A DNA stretch of 64,000 nucleotides from Rhodanobacter sp. C06. Lineage in GTDB: Bacteria > Pseudomonadota > Gammaproteobacteria > Xanthomonadales > Rhodanobacteraceae. A program made the position numbers and the translations under genes. The stretch is taken from NCBI RefSeq assembly GCF_002001105.1, contig NZ_MUNP01000043.1:1-64000 (forward strand). The letters run 5' to 3'. How positions within the stretch are numbered: position 1 is the stretch's first letter; every line of letters starts with the position of its first letter. Of the stretch, positions 7,416 to 15,074 are shown piece by piece. Under the pieces are notes generated by a model. That model searched no databases. It saw only the letters and a program-made list of their open reading frames with translations, and was not told where the DNA came from.

Positions 7416-10052
7416 ATGACTACCTCCGCTTCCAGCTTCCCGATCACCCCGCTGCTCCCCGACATCCGCGCGTCGCTGGAAGCGACGCCGCGGCTGGTGC
7501 TGGAGGCGCCGCCGGGTGCGGGCAAGACCACCCAGGTGCCGCTGGCCCTGCTCGATGCGCCGTGGCTGGATGGCCGGAAGATCGTGATGCTGGAGCCGCG
7601 GCGCATCGCCGCGCGCGTCGCCGCGCAATTCATGGCACGGCAGCTGGGCGAGGACGTTGGGCAGACGGTGGGCTACCGTATCCGCTTCGAGTCGAAAGTG
7701 AGTGCGGCCACACGCATCGAGGTGGTCACCGAAGGCATCCTCACCCGACTGATCCAGAATGATCCGGAACTGACCGGCATCGGCGCGATCCTGTTCGACG
7801 AATTCCACGAACGCCATCTCGCCGGCGATCTTGGCGCCGCGCTGGCGTTGGACGTGCAGGCCACGCTGCGGCCCGAGCTTCGTCTGGTGGTGATGTCCGC
7901 CACGCTGGACGGCGAGCGCATCGCGCGCTGGCTGGATGCGCCGCGCATCACCAGTCCCGGCCGCAGTTTTTCGGTGCGCATCGAGCACCCGCCGGCGCGC
8001 GCGCAGGAGAGCGTCGAGCACCACCTTGTTCGCGTGGTGAAACAGGCGCTGGCTGAGAACGACGGCGACGTACTGGCCTTCCTGCCTGGCCGGCGCGAGA
8101 TCGCGCGGGCGCAGGCGGTGCTGGAAGAAGCCATTGCGCGCGACGCGGTGCTTTCGCTCCCATCCCCCGCGAGCGAGGCCGAATCCGTGGGTCGGGATTC
8201 ATCCCGACCGGTTTCGCGTGTCGGGCTGAAGCCCGACCCACGTCGGCCGGGTGGGCGAGTGGGAGGCCCGCGCATCGAGATCGTGCCACTGCACGGCGAG
8301 CTGTCGCTGGCCGAGCAGCAGTTCGCCTTGTCGCCAGCCGAACCCGGTACACGTCGCATCGTGCTGGCGACCAACGTGGCCGAATCCAGCGTCACCTTGC
8401 CGGGCATCCGCGCGGTGATTGACGCCGGTCTCGCGCGCGAGCCGCGCTTCGATCCGAACTCCGGCTTCACCCGGCTGGAGACGGTGGCGATCTCGCAGGC
8501 CTCGGCCGACCAGCGCGCGGGCCGTGCGGGACGCGTGGCGGAAGGCACGGCGTACCGGCTGTGGCCGCAGAGCAAGCGCCTCGATCCCGCGCGCTCGGCG
8601 GAGATCGCGCAGGCGGAGCTGTCCGGCCTCGCGCTGGAACTGGCGGCCTGGGGCATCACGGCGAGCAGCCGCGACACGTTGCCGTGGCTGGATGCGCCGC
8701 CGTCCGGCGCGCTGGCGCAGGCACGCGAGCTGCTGGCGAAGCTCGGCGCACTCGATACGGACGGCCGTATTGCCGCGCTGGGCCGGCGCATGCTGGAACT
8801 GGGTGCCACGCCGCGGCTCGCTGCCGCGGCGCTGCGCACGCCGGAAAACTTGCGGCCGCTGGTGGCCGACTTGCTGGCGTTGATGGAGGCGCGCTCGCCG
8901 TTGCGCGGCGAGCAAGGACGCAGCGACGACTTCCGCATGCGCGTCGCCGCGCTGCATGCCTGGCGCGACCGCCGAAGCCACGGCGCCGACGCCGGCGCGC
9001 TGGCCGCGATCGAACAGGCCGCGAAAGGCTGGCGGCGCCGGCTGGACGTGCGCAGCAGCGCCAGCGGCACGCCCGACAGCCACGCGGTGGGCGACTTGCT
9101 GCTGCACGCCTTCCCCGACCGCATCGCGCGCCGCGACGAGGTGAACCCGCTGCGCTACACGCTGGCGAACGGTCGAGGCGCACGCCTGCACGAGCAGACC
9201 GCGCTGCTGGGCGAGCCGTGGCTGGTGGCGCTGGACCTGCGCCACGAGGCGCGTGACAGCCTGATCCTCGCCGCCGCGCCGTTCGACCCGCGCGTGCTGG
9301 AACGCGACTACCCGCAGCGTTTCGTGCGCGAGCGCGTGCTGCGCTGGAACGAGTCGCGCGACGCGGTGGAGGCCTTCGAGGAACGTCGCTACGCCGCCAT
9401 CGTGCTGGAACGCCGCAGCGTGCCGGTGCAGCCGGAAGATGCGCTGCCCGCGCTGCTCGCCGCGATCCGCAGCAAGGGGTTGGATGCCTTGCCGTGGAGC
9501 GAGTCCGCGCGTCGCCTGCGCCTCCGCGTGCAGGCCTTGCGCGCCTGGATGCCCGAGCTTGGGCTGCCCGATGTTTCCGACGCGCAACTGCTCGCCACGC
9601 TGGACGACTGGCTGGCGCCGTATCTCTCCGGCAAGCGCCGACTCGATGCGCTGGGCGCGGAGGAATTGTCGCAGGCGCTGTCGTCCCTGCTTGATCATGC
9701 GCAGCGGCAGGCACTGGATGCGCAGGCGCCGGATGCGCTGACCGTGCCCAGCGGGCAGACGCGAAAACTCGAATATGCGCCCGACGCGCCGCCGGTGCTC
9801 GCGGTGAAGCTGCAGGAACTGTTCGGCCTCGCGGACACCCCGCGCGTGGGCGGCGGCCGCGTGCCGGTGACCTTGCATCTGCTGTCGCCCGCGGGCCGAC
9901 CGATCCAGGTCACGCAAGATCTGAAGGGCTTCTGGGAGCGCACCTATCCCGAAGTGAAGAAGGAATTGAAGGGGCGTTACCCGCGCCACCCGTGGCCCGA
10001 CGATCCGTGGAGCGCCGCGCCCACGCACCGCGCGAAGCCGCGCGGCACGTGA
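7416..10052 (+). CDS. hrpB: ATP-dependent RNA helicase-like protein HrpB
   Basis: DEAH/DExH-family helicase. Walker A EAPPGAGKTT (about residues 29-38), DExH box LFDEFHERH (about 128), motif III MSATLDGERI (about 160) and motif VI QRAGRAGRV (about 366), followed by the helicase-associated domain and the HrpB C-terminal region (KGFWERTYPEVKKELKGRYPRHPWPDDP). Family length is about 820-840 aa; this one is 878 because about 39 residues (around 247-285) are translated from a palindromic repeat inserted in frame between the two helicase domains. Monocistronic, convergent with the next gene. HrpB's physiological substrate is not established in most bacteria. Confidence 0.92.
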   Translation: MTTSASSFPITPLLPDIRASLEATPRLVLEAPPGAGKTTQVPLALLDAPWLDGRKIVMLEPRRIAARVAAQFMARQLGEDVGQTVGYRIRFESKVSAATRIEVVTEGILTRLIQNDPELTGIGAILFDEFHERHLAGDLGAALALDVQATLRPELRLVVMSATLDGERIARWLDAPRITSPGRSFSVRIEHPPARAQESVEHHLVRVVKQALAENDGDVLAFLPGRREIARAQAVLEEAIARDAVLSLPSPASEAESVGRDSSRPVSRVGLKPDPRRPGGRVGGPRIEIVPLHGELSLAEQQFALSPAEPGTRRIVLATNVAESSVTLPGIRAVIDAGLAREPRFDPNSGFTRLETVAISQASADQRAGRAGRVAEGTAYRLWPQSKRLDPARSAEIAQAELSGLALELAAWGITASSRDTLPWLDAPPSGALAQARELLAKLGALDTDGRIAALGRRMLELGATPRLAAAALRTPENLRPLVADLLALMEARSPLRGEQGRSDDFRMRVAALHAWRDRRSHGADAGALAAIEQAAKGWRRRLDVRSSASGTPDSHAVGDLLLHAFPDRIARRDEVNPLRYTLANGRGARLHEQTALLGEPWLVALDLRHEARDSLILAAAPFDPRVLERDYPQRFVRERVLRWNESRDAVEAFEERRYAAIVLERRSVPVQPEDALPALLAAIRSKGLDALPWSESARRLRLRVQALRAWMPELGLPDVSDAQLLATLDDWLAPYLSGKRRLDALGAEELSQALSSLLDHAQRQALDAQAPDALTVPSGQTRKLEYAPDAPPVLAVKLQELFGLADTPRVGGGRVPVTLHLLSPAGRPIQVTQDLKGFWERTYPEVKKELKGRYPRHPWPDDPWSAAPTHRAKPRGT
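8155..8272. repeat. Palindromic repeat element inserted inside hrpB
   Basis: Two hairpins, GTCGGGATTCATCCCGAC (8191-8208) and GTCGGGCTGAAGCCCGAC (8220-8237), lie inside a larger palindrome whose outer arms are GTGGGTCGGG (8187-8196) and CCCGACCCAC (8232-8241). This is the form of an intergenic REP-like element, here within a coding frame without stop or frameshift. Confidence 0.8.
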
Positions 10053-10070
10053 TGCCCCTCTCGCGTGGCG

Positions 10071-10787
10071 CTAGTCCAGCCGATATTCCAGCGTCGCCAC
10101 CACGCGCACGGTCTTGTTGATCTGCTTGTCCGCCTGCAGCATCGGCGCCTTGTCGCGCGGCAGGATCTCGAACACGCCCTGGCTGGCGCGCTGGATGCCG
10201 CCCAGCCGGCTGCCCGAGTCGCGCGCGAACTGCTCCGCCGCGTCGCGCGCGTTCTTCGTGGCCGCGGCGATCATCGCGGGCTTCAGCGCGTTGATGCCGT
10301 CGAACAGGTAGGTGGGGCCACCGCTGTTGCCCGGGTTCTCGCCGCCCAGCACCACGCCCGCGTCGACCAGCGCGCTGCTGGCCTGGTAGGCGGCGGCCAC
10401 CTTGTCCACGTCGGCGCTGCGCACCATCACCGTGCGCACGATGATGTAGCGGCTGGGGTACTTGCCTTCGCCCCAGGTCTGCGCGGCGCGGTCGGTGACT
10501 TCGAGGTCGCGGAACGCGATGGACTCCGGCCCCAGTCCCCGCCTGGTGAGAAACGCGGTGACCGCGGCGTCGTCCTGCTGGATCGCCGCCTGCACGGCGG
10601 CGAGCTGGTCGCCCGCGCGCACGAAGCGCAGCTGCCACAGCGCGAGGTCGGCCTTCACGTCGCGTTCGGCCAGCCCCTTCACGGTGACGATGCGCGCGTT
10701 GCGCCCGGCCTCGAAGCCGTGGCCGGTGAACCAACCGCCCAGCGCGAGGCCGATGGCGAGCAACAGGCTGCTGGCGATCCACTTCAT
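10071..10787 (-). CDS. SIMPL-domain (DUF541, YggE-like) periplasmic protein
   Basis: 238-residue product with an N-terminal signal anchor (KWIASSLLLAIGLALGGWF) and a SIMPL domain over most of the rest: RIVTVKGLAERDVKADLALW, the FRDLEVTD segment, a Gly-rich loop, and ATKNARDAAEQFARDSGSRLGGI near the end, which is the typical family signature. E. coli YggE is linked to oxidative-stress defence, but the biochemical role of the family is unknown. The ATG at 10787 is preceded by GGAG at 8 bases. Convergent with hrpB, 18 bp apart. Confidence 0.88.
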   Translation of the reverse strand: MKWIASSLLLAIGLALGGWFTGHGFEAGRNARIVTVKGLAERDVKADLALWQLRFVRAGDQLAAVQAAIQQDDAAVTAFLTRRGLGPESIAFRDLEVTDRAAQTWGEGKYPSRYIIVRTVMVRSADVDKVAAAYQASSALVDAGVVLGGENPGNSGGPTYLFDGINALKPAMIAAATKNARDAAEQFARDSGSRLGGIQRASQGVFEILPRDKAPMLQADKQINKTVRVVATLEYRLD

Positions 10788-10837
10788 GGCGCGTCTCCGG
10801 CGTGGGCAATGCGCCGAGTCTGCCACGCCGCCGCGCG

Positions 10838-11470
10838 CTACACCTCGGCCTTGAACGTGCGGCCCAGCGCGGGCCCCACGCCGTAGTAATGGCGGAACAC
10901 GTAGAACAGCGGCCGGTAGCGGCGTGGATCGATGTGCGAAGTGCCGGGCACCACGATGTCGGCGTGCGCATGCACCTGGCACACCTCCAGCTCCAGCGTG
11001 ACGTAGCCGCCGGCATCGCCGCGCCAGGCTTCCAGCGGGCGTTCGATCGCGTCGAGCACGCGCGCCTCCAGTTGCAGCGGCGCCTCGGCGATGCGCGGTG
11101 CGCTCACCCGCAGCGAAGGCAGCGCGCGCCAGCCGGCCAGCGTGAACTTGTCCGGCTCGTGGCGATAGCCGCGCTTCCACGCCGGTACCGGATCGCAGCC
11201 ACTGGTGGGCGCCAGCCGTTCCACCGCCTCGCGCATCGATTCACTCGCGAGGTTGAGTACGCATTCGCGCTCGCGCAGCAGGTTCGCCAGGCCCTGGCCG
11301 CCGCCGGTCAGGCCGATCGTCACGCGGTCGGCCAGCGCCCAGGCCGAGGACATCGGCGTGATGTTGGCCGAGCCGTCGGGATTGCGCGTGGTGATCAGCA
11401 CGACGGGCGTGCCGAAGTAGAGGATGGAGGGGCGGATCTGCAACGTGTCGGGGGCGTGGTACATGTCCAT
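10838..11470 (-). CDS. Flavin reductase-like (FMN-binding split barrel) protein
   Basis: 210 aa. The N-terminal PSILYFGTPVVLITTRNPDGSANITPMSSAWALADRVTIGL is the classical start of the flavin_reduct split-barrel family, which binds FMN and often transfers flavin to or serves as a partner oxidoreductase. Substrate unknown. Start at 11470 or the in-frame ATG at 11464. Divergently transcribed from an ArsR-family regulator across an 82-bp gap that contains a 20-bp palindrome, suggesting local control by that regulator. Confidence 0.8.
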   Translation of the reverse strand: MDMYHAPDTLQIRPSILYFGTPVVLITTRNPDGSANITPMSSAWALADRVTIGLTGGGQGLANLLRERECVLNLASESMREAVERLAPTSGCDPVPAWKRGYRHEPDKFTLAGWRALPSLRVSAPRIAEAPLQLEARVLDAIERPLEAWRGDAGGYVTLELEVCQVHAHADIVVPGTSHIDPRRYRPLFYVFRHYYGVGPALGRTFKAEV

Positions 11471-11501
11471 GCCGGCAGTGTCGCGGCGTCGCCCCGCCGA
11501 T

Positions 11502-11521
11502 GTTTCGCTGCACGTCGAAAC
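11502..11521. promoter_or_regulatory. Candidate operator GTTTCG-N8-CGAAAC between flavin reductase and arsR genes
   Basis: A perfect 6-bp-arm inverted repeat with an 8-base centre (CTGCACGT) in the divergent promoter region. ArsR-family proteins typically bind such dyads. The same arms and spacing recur at 40296-40315 in another divergent promoter region. Confidence 0.5.
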
Positions 11522-11540
11522 GAGCGCGCAGGGCGAGCAC

Positions 11541-11546
11541 TACACT
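11541..11546 (+). promoter_or_regulatory. Possible -10 (TACACT) of the arsR-type gene
   Basis: TACACT ends seven bases before the ATG at 11553; if used, the transcript would be nearly leaderless. This agrees with the absence of a ribosome site before this start. No clear -35 was seen. Confidence 0.35.
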
Positions 11547-11552
11547 GCGCGT

Positions 11553-12245
11553 ATGAGCCGCAGCGGACTTCCCAATCACTACCAACTGGCCGAGTTCGGC
11601 GCCCTGCTGGCGGAACCTGCGCGCGCGGCGATGCTGCTGGTGCTGCTGGACGGCAGCGCGCGTCCCGCCGGCGAGCTGGCGCGTGTGGCCGGTGTGGGCG
11701 CGGCCACCGCCAGCGCGCACTTGAAGCGCCTGCTCGACGGCGGCCTGCTCGCGGTACAGGTGCAGGGCCGGCATCGCTATTACCGCCTCGCCGATGACGA
11801 GGTGGCGGCGTGGCTGGAGGCGATGGCGCTGCCGCGCGCGCCCAAGGCGCCGCGTCCGCCGGGCAGCGATCCCGCCTTGTGCCGCGCGCGCACCTGTTAT
11901 CGCCATCTTGCCGGCGAGCTGGGTGTGGCGATGTGCAGCGCGTGGCTGGAGCGTGGCTGGCTGCAATCGGCCGGCGACGGTATGCGCCTGCAGGCGCCAG
12001 CGGTCGAGGCGCTGGTGGGCGCAGGCTGGCAGGCGGAGCCGGCCGGACACCTGCTGCGCCTGCGCGGCCGCGGCTGCATCGACTGGACCGAGCGCCGCCT
12101 GCACGTGGGCGGCCCGCTGGGCGTGGCGCTCACCGACGCGATGCTGGAGGCCGGCTGGCTGCGCCGCGCCAGCCGCAGCCGGGCCCTGCTGCCCAGCGAC
12201 GATGGCCTGCGCCGCTTCGCGCAGCTGGGCGTGCGGCTGGATTGA
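11553..12245 (+). CDS. ArsR-family winged-helix transcriptional regulator
   Basis: 230 aa. Residues about 5-85 form an ArsR/SmtB winged helix-turn-helix (LLAEPARAAMLLVLLDGSARPAGELARVAGVGAATASAHLKRL, HRYYRLADDEVAAWLEA). The longer C-terminal part includes CRARTCYRHLAGELG and matches the extended ArsR regulators often found beside oxidoreductase genes rather than the short metal sensors; the two Cys (about residues 110 and 115) could be sensory. Divergent from the flavin reductase, its probable target. The TGA stop directly abuts the MITE-like element. Confidence 0.85.
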   Translation: MSRSGLPNHYQLAEFGALLAEPARAAMLLVLLDGSARPAGELARVAGVGAATASAHLKRLLDGGLLAVQVQGRHRYYRLADDEVAAWLEAMALPRAPKAPRPPGSDPALCRARTCYRHLAGELGVAMCSAWLERGWLQSAGDGMRLQAPAVEALVGAGWQAEPAGHLLRLRGRGCIDWTERRLHVGGPLGVALTDAMLEAGWLRRASRSRALLPSDDGLRRFAQLGVRLD

Positions 12246-12511
12246 GAGCCTTTTCAATATCTCCACGTGGCCCGCGTTGCCTTGCCGTAGCCGTCAGGTG
12301 GTGGCGTGCGGCGCAGCGCCTGCCTGGCTGGCAGGTCAAGCCACGCGCTGCCGCATGGCGGCTACGGCAAGGCAACCCGCAGGGCCGGGTCTGTTTGCCC
12401 GCATGCCTGCGTCATCACTCGGTCATGGACGGACGTCCACTCCCTCCTTTTTCCTTGGCCTGCGTGCAAACAGCTCCCGGCGCGGGCCACGCGGAGACAT
12501 TGAACAGGCTC
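12246..12511. mobile_element. MITE-like element with 31-bp terminal inverted repeats
   Basis: The ends are 31-bp imperfect inverted repeats (12246-12276 and 12481-12511, 28 of 31 matching), each starting GAGCCT at the outer edge. Inside, GTTGCCTTGCCGTAGCC (12276-12292) is exactly inverted at 12360-12376. No transposase frame fits in 266 bp, so it would be non-autonomous. The flanks are TGA on the left (the arsR stop) and TAA on the right, compatible with a mutated 3-bp TNA target duplication as in the IS1031 group of IS5 elements; this assignment is tentative. Confidence 0.65.
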
Positions 12512-12584
12512 TAAGCAACGCTGTCGACACGGATTTCATTGGCTGCGCGGTTTGATGGGGCTTCCCATACTTGGAGACCTGCCC

Positions 12585-12947
12585 ATGAAATCGCATGGTG
12601 TATTCGTCGCGTTGGCGCTGCTCGCGGCGCCGATGCTGGTCCATGCTTCGTGTGATGCGGTGAAGGCGAGCATCGACGCGAAGCTCAAGGCCAAGGGGCT
12701 GGAAGGCTACACGCTGACGGTGGTGGCGCACGACGAACCGGCCGGGGACGGCAAGGTGGTCGGCCAGTGCGAGGGCGACAAGCAGATCGTCTACAAGAAA
12801 GGTTCGGGCGCCGCCGGTGAGGCGGAAGGCGGCACGACGCCGCCCGCCAAGACGGACACGAAGCCCGCCGCGAGCAAGGATTCGTCGGGCATGCCGCGCA
12901 AGAGCGACGAGCCGCAACCGGCCGTGCCCTCGTCCAGCGGGGGGTGA
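12585..12947 (+). CDS. DUF1161-family periplasmic protein
   Basis: 120 aa with a cleavable signal peptide (MKSHGVFVALALLAAPMLVHA|SCD). The mature N-terminal 60 residues match DUF1161: CDAVKASIDAKLKAKGLEGYTLTVV and VVGQCEGDKQIVYKK with two conserved Cys likely forming a disulfide. The C-terminal half is a low-complexity Lys/Pro/Ser tail. GGAG at 12573 supports the ATG at 12585. Function unknown; E. coli homologues are small exported proteins without a known role. Confidence 0.8.
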   Translation: MKSHGVFVALALLAAPMLVHASCDAVKASIDAKLKAKGLEGYTLTVVAHDEPAGDGKVVGQCEGDKQIVYKKGSGAAGEAEGGTTPPAKTDTKPAASKDSSGMPRKSDEPQPAVPSSSGG

Positions 12948-12950
12948 GCG

Positions 12951-14333
12951 TCAGGGTTTCGGGGCCGGCGGCGAACGCTCGAAGCTGCCGGCATCGCCGG
13001 GGAACACTACCGGGCTCTCGTAGCCGTCGGCGGAAACCGCGGACACGCCGAAGAACCAGTCGTCGATCACCACGTCCTTGAGCACGGCGTGGGCTACGTC
13101 GCCCACCGCGCGTGCGTGCTGCCATTGCGGCGCGGTGGTGTCGCGCCAATGCACGCGGTAGCCGGCGGCGCCCGGCACCTTGCGCCAATCCAGCGTGGTG
13201 TCGGTGGCCAGCGCGCCGTGGATTTCCACGCCGTCGGGCGGTGCGGGCGCGCGGCTCAGCGCGGCCATGGTGATCGCGTTGAGCGCGGTCACCCGCGCCA
13301 GGTAGCGGAAGTCGATGCCGTCGATGGTGTCGCCGTAACGCACCCCACTCTCCGTGCGCAGGTCCTGGTGCTGATGCGTGTAGTCCTCGTGTGCCTCGGT
13401 GACGCGCACCGCGGGATAGCCGGCTTCGAGGAACGGCACCTGGTCGCCGCCGCGGCCGTAGCGGTCGGTGCGGTAAACCATGCGCACGCGGAAATCGGGC
13501 AGGTAGCGGTCGGCCAAGCTGGCCATGGTGCGCGCGAGGTTGCGCGAGGGCGAGTCCACCTCGCCGCCGTGGTAGCGCCGGTACGCCGCCTGCGCGGGCG
13601 TCTCATTGGTTTTCGTGCCTTCGGAGAACACCCGCACCACGGTGTTGTCGATCACGCCGTTCTGGCCGCGGCTGTTGCCCACGATGTCGTTGTTGAGCTC
13701 GGCCTCCACCTGCCAGCCGTGTGCGACGGCGTAGTCGGCCAGCACCTTGCCGCCGTACAGGCCCTGCTCCTCGCCGGACAGTGCGGCGAACACCAGGGTG
13801 GCGCGGTTGTCCTGTTTCGACAGCAGCCGCGCCGCCTCGATCAGCGCGGCCACACCGGAGGCGTCGTCGTTGGCGCCGGGCGCATCGCTGCGGGCGTTCA
13901 TCACGTCGCTCACGCGCGAATCCAGGTGCCCGGTGATCACGATCACGCGCTGCGGATCGGTGCTGCCGCGCTTGATCGCTACCACGTCCATCACCTCGGT
14001 GGGCTGCGGGATGCGCTTGCCGGTGAACGTCTGCGCGGGCGTGACCACTTCCAGGCAGCCGCCGCAGTCGCGCGAGATCGCCGCGAAGCGCGCCTGCACC
14101 CAGCGCCGCGCGGCGCCGATGCCGCGCGTGGCGGATTTCGTGTCGGACAGCGTGTGGCGGGTGCCGAAGCCCACCAGGGCGGTGATGGTGGCGCGCAACT
14201 CGGTTTCGCTGGGCGCCGTGCCCAGTGCCAGCAATCCGGGATGCTCCCGCGGCACGGCGGGCAACTCGGCGGCATGGGCGGACAAGCTGGCGCACAGGGC
14301 GATCCAGCACCACGCGGACAGGATTCGACGCAT
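12951..14333 (-). CDS. Secreted M28-family zinc metallopeptidase
   Basis: 460 aa with a signal peptide (MRRILSAWCWIALCASLSAHA). The M28 core has the metal ligands in order: His136 (TGHLDSR), Asp156 (GANDDASG), catalytic Glu188 and ligand Glu189 (LSGEEQG), Asp216 (ELNNDIVGN) and a His near 320 (YTHQHQD). A C-terminal fibronectin-III-like region (about 375-460) follows. Expected to be an aminopeptidase acting in the periplasm or outside the cell, possibly exported by the T2SS. GGGAGC precedes the ATG at 14333. Convergent with the DUF1161 gene. Confidence 0.88.
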   Translation of the reverse strand: MRRILSAWCWIALCASLSAHAAELPAVPREHPGLLALGTAPSETELRATITALVGFGTRHTLSDTKSATRGIGAARRWVQARFAAISRDCGGCLEVVTPAQTFTGKRIPQPTEVMDVVAIKRGSTDPQRVIVITGHLDSRVSDVMNARSDAPGANDDASGVAALIEAARLLSKQDNRATLVFAALSGEEQGLYGGKVLADYAVAHGWQVEAELNNDIVGNSRGQNGVIDNTVVRVFSEGTKTNETPAQAAYRRYHGGEVDSPSRNLARTMASLADRYLPDFRVRMVYRTDRYGRGGDQVPFLEAGYPAVRVTEAHEDYTHQHQDLRTESGVRYGDTIDGIDFRYLARVTALNAITMAALSRAPAPPDGVEIHGALATDTTLDWRKVPGAAGYRVHWRDTTAPQWQHARAVGDVAHAVLKDVVIDDWFFGVSAVSADGYESPVVFPGDAGSFERSPPAPKP

Positions 14334-14798
14334 CGCGACAGCTCCCCGGCAACGATTCGGTTCGGCGGGCCCGCGGCCAGTGTGTTGCAGCAAGCCTGCC
14401 CCCGGAATACCCGGTACGACCAATTGATCGATTCGATCACGGCCACGGTATCGCAACTTCATGCCCGGCGCTTCCCTCGCGCTTTTGCGAAATGGCAGCG
14501 GTGTCACTCCGATTGGAACGAGATAATCGAAAATAATTGCCGATTTGTATTTGCCACAACTACGGACTTCGGCTTCGACAATTCGTTTCTTGTTGCGTGG
14601 ATGCCTGCGTTCCGTCGGCGCGGCGATTACCCGTAAGCCGCATGGAATGGGCGTTCTTGTGGCTACGGTGCCGTGACCATTGCGTCGATAAATCGAATGT
14701 AATTGCGTTTTCGCTGCGCTTTTTTATGCGATGAAACCCAACATGAAGCTTGCGTAAATGATTAGTGTGCTGTCGGTACGCATTTGCGCTTTTTGGTA

Positions 14799-14827
14799 TT
14801 GACGAGTGCAAATTCGATTGCTTAGTT
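14799..14827 (+). promoter_or_regulatory. Candidate sigma70 promoter for the sedolisin gene
   Basis: TTGACG and TTAGTT are separated by 17 bases in the A/T-rich part of the region. The -35 is good and the -10 weak, so an activator or another promoter is possible. Confidence 0.35.
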
Positions 14828-14868
14828 TCGAATGATTCGCCATGGGGAGCATCGGCGAATGGTTCCGG

Positions 14869-14960
14869 ATGACATCTGCGGGGGCGGGTGTCGTCGAGCG
14901 AAGCCCCAAGGCCGACCGCGAGAGGGAATCTCTCAGGGGGACGGTGGCCGTAGCGGGCGC
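14869..14960 (+). ncRNA. Structured leader with partial glycine-aptamer-like motifs (tentative)
   Basis: A stem with arms GATGACA/TGTCGTC (14869-14896, one mismatch or GU pair) is followed by GCGAAGCCCCAAGG and then GGAATCTCTCAGG..GGACGG, which resembles the conserved GCCGAAGGNGCAA and GAAUCUCUCAGG..GGAC blocks of glycine riboswitches. Against this, GAGAG next to CTCTC would form a simple local hairpin, and no matching P1 stem or second aptamer was found. Treat it as a structured leader of unknown function. Confidence 0.25.
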
Positions 14961-15074
14961 TCGGGAATCGTCTGGCAAGCAGAAAAACGGCGTCGCACGC
15001 GGGTGCGACATGTCATTGCCACGGGGTCACGCGACCGCGTCAGGTCCGTTCGTCCCGAAATTGGGGAGTCATCC

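Larger units (their letters stand above)
14334..15074. other. Long non-coding region and leader of the sedolisin gene
   Basis: This 741-bp stretch lies between divergent genes and holds no credible CDS. 14520-14830 is markedly richer in A/T than the surroundings. A promoter-like pair TTGACG (14799-14804) and TTAGTT (14822-14827, 17-base spacing) would start a leader of about 240 bases that is rich in potential stems, followed by GGGGAG (15063-15068) before the ATG at 15075. Confidence 0.6.

Noticed and set aside
14869-14960. Firm call of a glycine riboswitch
   Set aside because: Only two conserved blocks fit, P1 and the typical tandem arrangement are not found, and a local GAGAG/CTCTC hairpin explains part of the match. 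Kept only as a tentative leader.
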